From positions 62,001 through 126,000 of the forward strand of contig OY723298.1 in assembly GCA_963210315.1 (NCBI GenBank): a stretch of DNA of 64,000 nt, written 5' to 3'. Each line of letters starts with the position of its first letter. Position 1 is the stretch's first letter. Shown here piece by piece: positions 1 through 12,056 of the stretch. The notes under the pieces were generated by a model that saw nothing but the letters and a program-made list of their open reading frames with translations, made no database searches and had not been told where the DNA came from. A program made the translations under genes and the position numbers. This stretch comes from Rhynchopus euleeides (taxonomy: Eukaryota; Euglenozoa; Diplonemea; Diplonemida; Diplonemidae).

Positions 1-3000
1 ATCTGAATGCCCACAGTCAAGGATTTTCAGGAATCTGAATGCTCACAGCTCAGGAGTTTCAGGAATCTGAATGCCCACAGCTCAGGAGTTTCAGGAATCT
101 GAATGCCCACAGTCAAGGATTTTCAGGAATCTGAATGCCCACAGCTCAGGAGTTTCAGGAATCTGAATGCCCACAGCTCAGGAGTTTCAGGAATCTGAAT
201 GCCCACAGTCAAGGATTTTCAGGAATCTGAATGCCCACAGCTCAGGAGTTTCAGGAATCTGAATGCCCACAGCTCAGGAGTTTCAGGAATCTGAATGCCC
301 ACAGCTCAGGAGTTTCAGGAATCTGAATGCCCACAGCTCAGGAGTTTCAGGAATCTGAATGCCCACAGCTCAGGAGTTTCAGGAATCTGAATGCCCACAG
401 TCAAGGATTTTCAGGAATCTGAATGCCCACAGCTCAGGAGTTTCAGGAATCTGAATGCCCTCAGTCAAGGATTTTCAGGAATCTGAATGCCCACAGCTCA
501 GGAGTTTCAGGAATCTGAATGCCCACAGCTCAGGAGTTTCAGGAATCTGAATGCCCACAGTCAAGGATTTTCAGGAATCTGAATGCCCACAGCTCAGGAG
601 TTTCAGGAATCTGAATGCCCTCAGTCAAGGATTTTCAGGAATCTGAATGCCCACAGCTCAGGAGTTTCAGGAATCTGAATGCCCACAGCTCAGGAGTTTC
701 AGGAATCTGAATGCCCACAGCCAAGGATTTTCAGGAATCTGAATGCTCACAGCTCAGGAGTTTCAGGAATCTGAATGCCCACAGTCAAGGATTTTCAGGA
801 ATCTGAATGCCCACAGCTCAGGAGTTTCAGGAATCTGAATGCCCACAGCCAAGGATTTTCAGGAATCTGAATGCCCACAGCTCAGGAGTTTCAGGAATCT
901 GAATGCCCACAGCCAAGGATTTTCAGGCATCTGAATGCTCACAGCTCAGGAGTTTCAGGAATCTGAATGCCCACAGCTCAGGAGTTTCAGGAATCTGAAT
1001 GCCCACAGCTCAGGAGTTTCAGGAATCTGAATACCCACAGCTCAGGAGTTTCGGGAATCTGAATGCCCACAGTCAAGGATTTTCAGGAATCTGAATGCCC
1101 ACAGTCAAGGATTTTCAGGAATCTGAATGCTCACAGCTCAGGAGTTTCAGGAATCTGAATGCCCACAGCTCAGGAGTTTCAGGAATCTGAATGCCCACAG
1201 TCAAGGATTTTCAGGAATCTGAATGCCCACAGCTCAGGAGTTTCAGGAATCTGAATGCCCACAGCTCAGGAGTTTCAGGAATCTGAATGCCCACAGCTCA
1301 GGAGTTTCAGGAATCTGAATGCCCACAGCTCAGGAGTTTCAGGAATCTGAATGCCCACAGTCAAGGATTTTCAGGAATCTGAATGCCCACAGCTCAGGAG
1401 TTTCAGGAATCTGAATGCCCACAGCTCAGGAGTTTCAGGAATCTGAATGCCCACAGCTCAGGAGTTTCAGGAATCTGAATGCCCACAGCTCAGGAGTTTC
1501 AGGAATCTGAATGCCCACAGTCAAGGATTTTCAGGAATCTGAATGCCCACAGCTCAGGAGTTTCAGGAATCTGAATGCCCACAGTCAAGGATTTTCAGGA
1601 ATCTGAATGCCCACAGTCAAGGATTTTCAGGAATCTGAATGCCCACAGCTCAGGAGTTTCAGGAATCTGAATGCCCACAGCTCAGGAGTTTCAGGAATCT
1701 GAATGCCCACAGTCAAGGATTTTCAGGAATCTGAATGCCCACAGCTCAGGAGTTTCAGGAATCTGAATGCCCACAGCTGAGGAGTTTCAGGAATCTGAAT
1801 GCCCACAGCTCAGGAGTTTCAGGAATCTGAATGCCCACAGCTCAGGAGTTTCAGGAATCTGAATGCCCACAGCTCAGGAGTTTCAGGAATCTGAATGCCC
1901 TCAGTCAAGGATTTTCAGGAATCTGAATGCCCACAGCTCAGGAGTTTCAGGAATCTGAATGCCCACAGCTCAGGAGTTTCAGGAATCTGAATGCCCACAG
2001 TCAAGGATTTTCAGGAATCTGAATGCCCACAGCTCAGGAGTTTCAGGAATCTGAATGCCCACAGCCAAGGATTTTCAGGAATCTGAATGCGCACAGCTCA
2101 GGAGTTTCAGGAATCTGAATGCCCACAGTCAAGGATTTTCAGGAATCTGAATGCCCACAGCTCAGGAGTTTCAGGAATCTGAATGCCCACAGCCAAGGAT
2201 TTTCAGGAATCTGAATGCCCACAGCTCAGGAGTTTCAGGAATCTGAATGCCCACAGCCAAGGATTTTCAGGAATCTGAATGCCCACAGCTCAGGAGTTTC
2301 AGGAATCTGAATGCCCACAGCTCAGGAGTTTCAGGAATCTGAATGCCCACAGCTCAGGAGTTTCAGGAATCTGAATGCCCACAGCTCAGGAGTTTCAGGA
2401 ATCTGAATGCCCACAGCTCAGGAGTTTCGGGAATCTGAATGCCCACAGTCAAGGATTTTCAGGAATCTGAATGCCCACAGTCAAGGATTTTCAGGAATCT
2501 GAATGCTCACAGCTCAGGAGTTTCAGGAATCTGAATGCCCACAGCTCAGGAGTTTCAGGAATCTGAATGCCCACAGTCAAGGATTTTCAGGAATCTGAAT
2601 GCCCACAGCTCAGGAGTTTCAGGAATCTGAATGCCCACAGCTCAGGAGTTTCAGGAATCTGAATGCCCACAGCTCAGGAGTTTCAGGAATCTGAATGCCC
2701 ACAGCCAAGGATTTTCAGGAATCTGAATGCCCACAGCTCAGGAGTTTCAGGAATCTGAATGCCCACAGCCAAGGATTTTCAGGAATCTGAATGCTCACAG
2801 CTCAGGAGTTTCAGGAATCTGAATGCCCACAGCTCAGGAGTTTCAGGAATCTGAATGCCCACAGTCAAGGATTTTCAGGAATCTGAATGCCCACAGCTCA
2901 GGAGTTTCAGGAATCTGAATGCCCACAGCTCAGGAGTTTCAGGAATCTGAATGCCCACAGCTCAGGAGTTTCAGGAATCTGAATGCCCACAGCTCAGGAG

Positions 3001-6000
3001 TTTCAGGAATCTGAATGCCCACAGTCAAGGATTTTCAGGAATCTGAATGCCCACAGCTCAGGAGTTTCAGGAATCTGAATGCCCACAGCTCAGGAGTTTC
3101 AGGAATCTGAATGCCCACAGCTCAGGAGTTTCAGGAATCTGAATGCCCACAGCCAAGGATTTTCAGGAATCTGAATGCCCACAGCTCAGGAGTTTCAGGA
3201 ATCTGAATGCCCACAGCCAAGGATTTTCAGGAATCTGAATGCCCACAGCTCAGGAGTTTCAGGAATCTGAATGCCCACAGCCAAGGATTTTCAGGAATCT
3301 GAATGCCCACAGCTCAGGAGTTTCAGGAATCTGAATGCCCACAGTCAAGGATTTTCAGGAATCTGAATGCCCACAGTCAAGGATTTTCAGGAATCTGAAT
3401 GCCCACAGCTCAGGAGTTTCAGGAATCTGAATGCCCACAGCTCAGGAGTTTCAGGAATCTGAATGCCCACAGTCAAGGATTTTCAGGAATCTGAATGCCC
3501 ACAGTCAAGGATTTTCAGGAATCTGAATGCCCACAGCTCAGGAGTTTCAGGAATCTGAATGCCCACAGCTCAGGAGTTTCAGGAATCTGAATGCCCACAG
3601 TCAAGGATTTTCAGGAATCTGAATGCCCACAGTCAAGGATTTTCAGGAATCTGAATGCCCACAGCTCAGGAGTTTCAGGAATCTGAATGCCCACAGCCAA
3701 GGATTTTCAGGAATCTGAATGCTCACAGCTCAGGAGTTTCAGGAATCTGAATGCCCACAGCTCAGGAGTTTCAGGAATCTGAATGCCCACAGCTCAGGAG
3801 TTTCAGGAATCTGAATGCCCACAGCTCAGGAGTTTCAGGAATCTGAATGCCCACAGTCAAGGATTTTCAGGAATCTGAATGCCCACAGCTCAGGAGTTTC
3901 AGGAATCTGAATGCCCACAGCTCAGGAGTTTCAGGAATCTGAATGCCCACAGCTCAGGAGTTTCAGGAATCTGAATGCCCACAGCTCAGGAGTTTCAGGA
4001 ATCTGAATGCCCACAGCTCAGGAGTTTCAGGAATCTGAATGCCCACAGCTCAGGATTTTCAGGAATCTGAATGCCCACAGCTCAGGAGTTTCAGGAATCT
4101 GAATGCCCACAGCCAAGGATTTTCAGGAATCTGAATGCCCACAGCTCAGGAGTTTCAGGAATCTGAATGCCCACAGCCAAGGATTTTCAGGAATCTGAAT
4201 GCCCACAGCTCAGGAGTTTCAGGAATCTGAATGCCCACAGCCAAGGATTTTCAGGAATCTGAATGCTCACAGCTCAGGAGTTTCAGGAATCTGAATGCCC
4301 ACAGCTCAGGAGTTTCAGGAATCTGAATGCCCACAGTCAAGGATTTTCAGGAATCTGAATGCCCACAGCTCAGGAGTTTCAGGAATCTGAATGCCCACAG
4401 CTCAGGAGTTTCAGGAATCTGAATGCCCACAGCTCAGGAGTTTCAGGAATCTGAATGCCCACAGCCAAGGATTTTCAGGAATCTGAATGCCCACAGCCAA
4501 GGATTTTCAGGAATCTGAATGCTCACAGCTCAGGAGTTTCAGGAATCTGAATGCCCACAGCTCAGGAGTTTCAGGAATCTGAATGCCCACAGTCAAGGAT
4601 TTTCAGGAATCTGAATGCCCACAGTCAAGGATTTTCAGGAATCTGAATGCCCACAGCTCAGGAGTTTCAGGAATCTGAATGCCCACAGCTCAGGAGTTTC
4701 AGGAATCTGAATGCCCACAGCTCAGGAGTTTCAGGAATCTGAATGCCCACAGCCAAGGATTTTCAGGAATCTGAATGCCCACAGCCAAGGATTTTCAGGA
4801 ATCTGAATGCTCACAGCTCAGGAGTTTCAGGAATCTGAATGCCCACAGCTCAGGAGTTTCAGGAATCTGAATGCCCACAGTCAAGGATTTTCAGGAATCT
4901 GAATGCCCACAGTCAAGGATTTTCAGGAATCTGAATGCCCACAGCTCAGGAGTTTCAGGAATCTGAATGCCCACAGCTCAGGAGTTTCAGGAATCTGAAT
5001 GCCCACAGTCAAGGATTTTCAGGAATCTGAATGCCCACAGTCAAGGATTTTCAGGAATCTGAATGCCCACAGCTCAGGAGTTTCAGGAATCTGAATGCCC
5101 ACAGCTCAGGAGTTTCAGGAATCTGAATGCCCACAGCTCAGGAGTTTCAGGAATCTGAATGCCCACAGCCAAGGATTTTCAGGAATCTGAATGCCCACAG
5201 CTCAGGAGTTTCAGGAATCTGAATGCCCACAGCCAAGGATTTTCAGGAATCTGAATGCCCACAGCTCAGGAGTTTCAGGAATCTGAATGCCCACAGCTCA
5301 GGAGTTTCAGGAATCTGAATGCCCACAGTCAAGGATTTTCAGGAATCTGAATGCCCACAGTCAAGGATTTTCAGGAATCTGAATGCCCACAGCTCAGGAG
5401 TTTCAGGAATCTGAATGCCCACAGCTCAGGAGTTTCAGGAATCTGAATGCCCACAGCCAAGGATTTTCAGGAATCTGAATGCCCACAGCCAAGGATTTTC
5501 AGGAATCTGAATGCTCACAGCTCAGGAGTTTCAGGAATCTGAATGCCCACAGCTCAGGAGTTTCAGGAATCTGAATGCCCACAGTCAAGGATTTTCAGGA
5601 ATCTGAATGCCCACAGTCAAGGATTTTCAGGAATCTGAATGCCCACAGCTCAGGAGTTTCAGGAATCTGAATGCCCACAGCTCAGGAGTTTCAGGAATCT
5701 GAATGCCCACAGTCAAGGATTTTCAGGAATCTGAATGCCCACAGTCAAGGATTTTCAGGAATCTGAATGCCCACAGCTCAGGAGTTTCAGGAATCTGAAT
5801 GCCCACAGCTCAGGAGTTTCAGGAATCTGAATGCCCACAGCTCAGGAGTTTCAGGAATCTGAATGCCCACAGCCAAGGATTTTCAGGAATCTGAATGCCC
5901 ACAGCTCAGGAGTTTCAGGAATCTGAATGCCCACAGCCAAGGATTTTCAGGAATCTGAATGCTCACAGCTCAGGAGTTTCAGGAATCTGAATGCCCACAG

Positions 6001-9000
6001 CTCAGGAGTTTCAGGAATCTGAATGCCCACAGTCAAGGATTTTCAGGAATCTGAATGCCCACAGCTCAGGAGTTTCAGGAATCTGAATGCCCACAGCTCA
6101 GGAGTTTCAGGAATCTGAATGCCCACAGCTCAGGAGTTTCAGGAATCTGAATGCCCACAGCTCAGGAGTTTCAGGAATCTGAATGCCCACAGCTCAGGAG
6201 TTTCAGGAATCTGAATGCCCACAGCTCAGGAGTTTCAGGAATCTGAATGCCCACAGCCAAGGATTTTCAGGAATCTGAATGCCCACAGCTCAGGAGTTTC
6301 AGGAATCTGAATGCCCACAGCCAAGGATTTTCAGGAATCTGAATGCCCACAGCTCAGGAGTTTCAGGAATCTGAATGCCCACAGCCAAGGATTTTCAGGA
6401 ATCTGAATGCTCACAGCTCAGGAGTTTCAGGAATCTGAATGCCCACAGCTCAGGAGTTTCAGGAATCTGAATGCCCACAGTCAAGGATTTTCAGGAATCT
6501 GAATGCCCACAGCTCAGGAGTTTCAGGAATCTGAATGCCCACAGCTCAGGAGTTTCAGGAATCTGAATGCCCACAGCTCAGGAGTTTCAGGAATCTGAAT
6601 GCCCACAGCTCAGGAGTTTCAGGAATCTGAATGCCCACAGCCAAGGATTTTCAGGAATCTGAATGCCCACAGCTCAGGAGTTTCAGGAATCTGAATGCCC
6701 ACAGCCAAGGATTTTCAGGAATCTGAATGCCCACAGCTCAGGAGTTTCAGGAATCTGAATGCCCACAGCCAAGGATTTTCAGGAATCTGAATGCCCACAG
6801 CTCAGGAGTTTCAGGAATCTGAATGCCCACAGCCAAGGATTTTCAGGAATCTGAATGCCCACAGCTCAGGAGTTTCAGGAATCTGAATGCCCACAGCCAA
6901 GGATTTTCAGGAATCTGAATGCTCACAGCTCAGGAGTTTCAGGAATCTGAATGCCCACAGCTCAGGAGTTTCAGGAATCTGAATGCCCACAGTCAAGGAT
7001 TTTCAGGAATCTGAATGCCCACAGCTCAGGAGTTTCAGGAATCTGAATGCCCACAGCCAAGGATTTTCAGGAATCTGAATGCCCACAGCTCAGGAGTTTC
7101 AGGAATCTGAATGCCCACAGCCAAGGATTTTCAGGAATCTGAATGCCCACAGCTCAGGAGTTTCAGGAATCTGAATGCCCACAGCCAAGGATTTTCAGGA
7201 ATCTGAATGCTCACAGCTCAGGAGTTTCAGGAATCTGAATGCCCACAGCTCAGGAGTTTCAGGAATCTGAATGCCCACAGTCAAGGATTTTCAGGAATCT
7301 GAATGCCCACAGCTCAGGAGTTTCAGGAATCTGAATGCCCACAGCTCAGGAGTTTCAGGAATCTGAATGCCCACAGCTCAGGAGTTTCAGGAATCTGAAT
7401 GCCCACAGCTCAGGAGTTTCAGGAATCTGAATGCCCACAGCCAAGGATTTTCAGGAATCTGAATGCCCACAGCTCAGGAGTTTCAGGAATCTGAATGCCC
7501 ACAGCCAAGGATTTTCAGGAATCTGAATGCCCACAGCTCAGGAGTTTCAGGAATCTGAATGCCCACAGCCAAGGATTTTCAGGAATCTGAATGCTCACAG
7601 CTCAGGAGTTTCAGGAATCTGAATGCCCACAGCTCAGGAGTTTCAGGAATCTGAATGCCCACAGTCAAGGATTTTCAGGAATCTGAATGCCCACAGCTCA
7701 GGAGTTTCAGGAATCTGAATGCCCACAGCCAAGGATTTTCAGGAATCTGAATGCCCACAGCTCAGGAGTTTCAGGAATCTGAATGCCCACAGCCAAGGAT
7801 TTTCAGGAATCTGAATGCCCACAGCTCAGGAGTTTCAGGAATCTGAATGCCCACAGCCAAGGATTTTCAGGAATCTGAATGCTCACAGCTCAGGAGTTTC
7901 AGGAATCTGAATGCCCACAGCTCAGGAGTTTCAGGAATCTGAATGCCCACAGTCAAGGATTTTCAGGAATCTGAATGCCCACAGCTCAGGAGTTTCAGGA
8001 ATCTGAATGCCCACAGCTCAGGAGTTTCAGGAATCTGAATGCCCACAGCTCAGGAGTTTCAGGAATCTGAATGCCCACAGCTCAGGAGTTTCAGGAATCT
8101 GAATGCCCACAGCCAAGGATTTTCAGGAATCTGAATGCCCACAGCTCAGGAGTTTCAGGAATCTGAATGCCCACAGCCAAGGATTTTCAGGAATCTGAAT
8201 GCCCACAGCTCAGGAGTTTCAGGAATCTGAATGCCCACAGCCAAGGATTTTCAGGAATCTGAATGCTCACAGCTCAGGAGTTTCAGGAATCTGAATGCCC
8301 ACAGCTCAGGAGTTTCAGGAATCTGAATGCCCACAGTCAAGGATTTTCAGGAATCTGAATGCCCACAGCTCAGGAGTTTCAGGAATCTGAATGCCCACAG
8401 CTCAGGAGTTTCAGGAATCTGAATGCCCACAGCTCAGGAGTTTCAGGAATCTGAATGCCCACAGCCAAGGATTTTCAGGAATCTGAATGCCCACAGCTCA
8501 GGAGTTTCAGGAATCTGAATGCCCACAGCCAAGGATTTTCAGGAATCTGAATGCTCACAGCTCAGGAGTTTCAGGAATCTGAATGCCCACAGCTCAGGAG
8601 TTTCAGGAATCTGAATGCCCACAGTCAAGGATTTTCAGGAATCTGAATGCCCACAGCTCAGGAGTTTCAGGAATCTGAATGCCCACAGCTCAGGAGTTTC
8701 AGGAATCTGAATGCCCACAGCTCAGGAGTTTCAGGAATCTGAATGCCCACAGCCAAGGATTTTCAGGAATCTGAATGCCCACAGCTCAGGAGTTTCAGGA
8801 ATCTGAATGCCCACAGCCAAGGATTTTCAGGAATCTGAATGCTCACAGCTCAGGAGTTTCAGGAATCTGAATGCCCACAGCTCAGGAGTTTCAGGAATCT
8901 GAATGCCCACAGTCAAGGATTTTCAGGAATCTGAATGCCCACAGCTCAGGAGTTTCAGGAATCTGAATGCCCACAGCTCAGGAGTTTCAGGAATCTGAAT

Positions 9001-11200
9001 GCCCACAGCTCAGGAGTTTCAGGAATCTGAATGCCCACAGCTCAGGAGTTTCAGGAATCTGAATGCCCACAGCCAAGGATTTTCAGGAATCTGAATGCCC
9101 ACAGCTCAGGAGTTTCAGGAATCTGAATGCCCACAGCCAAGGATTTTCAGGAATCTGAATGCCCACAGCTCAGGAGTTTCAGGAATCTGAATGCCCACAG
9201 CCAAGGATTTTCAGGAATCTGAATGCTCACAGCTCAGGAGTTTCAGGAATCTGAATGCCCACAGCTCAGGAGTTTCAGGAATCTGAATGCCCACAGTCAA
9301 GGATTTTCAGGAATCTGAATGCCCACAGCTCAGGAGTTTCAGGAATCTGAATGCCCACAGCCAAGGATTTTCAGGAATCTGAATGCCCACAGCTCAGGAG
9401 TTTCAGGAATCTGAATGCCCACAGCCAAGGATTTTCAGGAATCTGAATGCCCACAGCTCAGGAGTTTCAGGAATCTGAATGCCCACAGCCAAGGATTTTC
9501 AGGAATCTGAATGCTCACAGCTCAGGAGTTTCAGGAATCTGAATGCCCACAGCTCAGGAGTTTCAGGAATCTGAATGCCCACAGTCAAGGATTTTCAGGA
9601 ATCTGAATGCCCACAGCTCAGGAGTTTCAGGAATCTGAATGCCCACAGCTCAGGAGTTTCAGGAATCTGAATGCCCACAGCTCAGGAGTTTCAGGAATCT
9701 GAATGCCCACAGCTCAGGAGTTTCAGGAATCTGAATGCCCACAGCCAAGGATTTTCAGGAATCTGAATGCCCACAGCTCAGGAGTTTCAGGAATCTGAAT
9801 GCCCACAGCCAAGGATTTTCAGGAATCTGAATGCCCACAGCTCAGGAGTTTCAGGAATCTGAATGCCCACAGCCAAGGATTTTCAGGAATCTGAATGCTC
9901 ACAGCTCAGGAGTTTCAGGAATCTGAATGCCCACAGCTCAGGAGTTTCAGGAATCTGAATGCCCACAGTCAAGGATTTTCAGGAATCTGAATGCCCACAG
10001 CTCAGGAGTTTCAGGAATCTGAATGCCCACAGCTCAGGAGTTTCAGGAATCTGAATGCCCACAGCTCAGGAGTTTCAGGAATCTGAATGCCCACAGCCAA
10101 GGATTTTCAGGAATCTGAATGCCCACAGCTCAGGAGTTTCAGGAATCTGAATGCCCACAGCCAAGGATTTTCAGGAATCTGAATGCTCACAGCTCAGGAG
10201 TTTCAGGAATCTGAATGCCCACAGCTCAGGAGTTTCAGGAATCTGAATGCCCACAGTCAAGGATTTTCAGGAATCTGAATGCCCACAGCTCAGGAGTTTC
10301 AGGAATCTGAATGCCCACAGCTCAGGAGTTTCAGGAATCTGAATGCCCACAGCTCAGGAGTTTCAGGAATCTGAATGCCCACAGCTCAGGAGTTTCAGGA
10401 ATCTGAATGCCCACAGCCAAGGATTTTCAGGAATCTGAATGCCCACAGCTCAGGAGTTTCAGGAATCTGAATGCCCACAGCCAAGGATTTTCAGGAATCT
10501 GAATGCCCACAGCTCAGGAGTTTCAGGAATCTGAATGCCCACAGCCAAGGATTTTCAGGAATCTGAATGCTCACAGCTCAGGAGTTTCAGGAATCTGAAT
10601 GCCCACAGCTCAGGAGTTTCAGGAATCTGAATGCCCACAGCCAAGGATTTTCAGGAATCTGAATGCCCACAGCTCAGGAGTTTCAGGAATCTGAATGCCC
10701 ACAGCCAAGGATTTTCAGGAATCTGAATGCTCACAGCTCAGGAGTTTCAGGAATCTGAATGCCCACAGCTCAGGAGTTTCAGGAATCTGAATGCCCACAG
10801 TCAAGGATTTTCAGGAATCTGAATGCCCACAGCTCAGGAGTTTCAGGAATCTGAATGCCCACAGCTCAGGAGTTTCAGGAATCTGAATGCCCACAGCTCA
10901 GGAGTTTCAGGAATCTGAATGCCCACAGCCAAGGATTTTCAGGAATCTGAATGCCCACAGCCAAGGATTTTCAGGAATCTGAATGCTCACAGCTCAGGAG
11001 TTTCAGGAATCTGAATGCCCACAGCTCAGGAGTTTCAGGAATCTGAATGCCCACAGTCAAGGATTTTCAGGAATCTGAATGCCCACAGTCAAGGATTTTC
11101 AGGAATCTGAATGCCCACAGCTCAGGAGTTTCAGGAATCTGAATGCCCACAGCTCAGGAGTTTCAGGAATCTGAATGCCCACAGCCAAGGATTTTCAGGA
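1..11200. repeat. 32-bp satellite array, 350 units in perfect phase
   Basis: The unit begins atctgaatgcccacag and continues with one of three variable cores: ctcaggagttt (the commonest), tcaaggatttt or ccaaggatttt. A shared tcagga closes it. The same phase recurs at 961, 1441, 1921, 10561 and 11041, all multiples of 32 from base 1, so 350 whole units fit with no insertion or deletion. Point variants are few: gctcacag for gcccacag in scattered units, ccctcag in three early units, and one cggg. Each unit contains TGA and 32 is not a multiple of 3, so the array cannot encode a long protein. The window starts inside the array, so its true length is unknown. It could be centromeric, subtelomeric or an interstitial minisatellite; no telomere repeat is visible. 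A length of 32 bp is close to three helical turns, so variants would sit on one DNA face. Confidence 0.99.
6921..10568. repeat. Higher-order repeat domain of the 32-bp satellite (9- and 12-unit blocks)
   Basis: Units carrying the gctcacag variant mark block starts. They occur at 6921, 7209, 7593, 7881, 8265, 8553, 8841, 9225, 9513, 9897, 10185 and 10569. The spacings are 288, 384, 288, 384, 288, 288, 384, 288, 384, 288 and 384 bp, that is 9 or 12 units and nearly alternating. In the blocks I read through (7209-8552) each opens with the marker unit, a ctcagg unit and a tcaagg unit, followed by a variable number of ctcagg units and then alternating ccaagg and ctcagg units. Blocks differ by whole units only. 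The left half of the array is less ordered. This pattern is what unequal exchange or replication slippage of whole units would leave. Confidence 0.9.
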
Positions 11201-12056
11201 ATCTGAGTGCCCACCGCCAAGGATCACAAGGGCTTGCTCTTGTCTGGAAGCACGCAGGATTTTGACAACACTGTCGCCCAGTCTGTCCTCCGCCCATTTT
11301 GCTTCGTGGTGAAGTTGGCACTCCGTCTCCGCTGCCACAGGGATTCAGGTGATCCTTGAGTGTGCCTCGCTCACCCTCCTCACCAAAGAGTTGTCATCCG
11401 ACGCTTTATTTGTCCCGTGTCGCCGTGTGACAGTGTGAGGGGTGACGGTATGAGGGGTCAGACAGATGGGCTGAGCTCCACTTGGAGAGCTCCAATTCAT
11501 GCGGGGGGTGAAACCCTGAAACCTCTGCACTTTGTTCAATGTGCATTGTCTTCGCTTCTGCATGGTACCGCACGAAGGACGGGTGTGTAAGCATCTACAA
11601 ATATAAACACGGAACTGATTACTGAACGTCTAACTAACTGTGACAGGCGGAAAGTCCCGTTATCTCCTTCGCACGTTGAACACTGCCTCAGGAGCTTCCT
11701 GTCAAGCAACAACACAGAGGAAGGGAGAACGGAAGATTGGGCCTGCGCTCTAAAGAAAAGCGAGCGCCACCCGACAATCGGTGTCACACTGACACGGGTT
11801 GGACACAGAGTGAAGGCCCCCCCCCCAATGACGAAGGAAACTGATCACACTCACCCCCTTGGTGAGCTCTTGGGGGCGGCTGGAAGTGGGGGCGCACCTT
11901 GCGTGGCGGATAGCTAGAGGGGTCTAAGTTTTGTATGCAGGGTAGGCGGGTTCACAGTCAGGACACAGAGCCCCCCTGTGTGGGAAGCATCGCACAACGT
12001 GTCCTGACACACCCCGTGGCATGGCATGGTATGGCTTTGGACTGACCGGAGTCCGT
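11201..12056. other. Degenerate last satellite unit and unique flank, no gene seen
   Basis: The 351st unit begins at 11201 but decays after about 25 bases (gagtgcccaccgccaagg, then unrelated sequence). The rest, up to the stop codon of the next gene, is unique and moderately GC-rich, with a C run at about 11818-11827. Open frames here are short and carry no recognisable motif. It probably includes the 3' UTR of the minus-strand gene that follows. Confidence 0.6.

Noticed and set aside
1..11200. CRISPR array
   Set aside because: The repeat length is in the CRISPR range, but units abut directly with no unique spacers, and the locus is eukaryotic.
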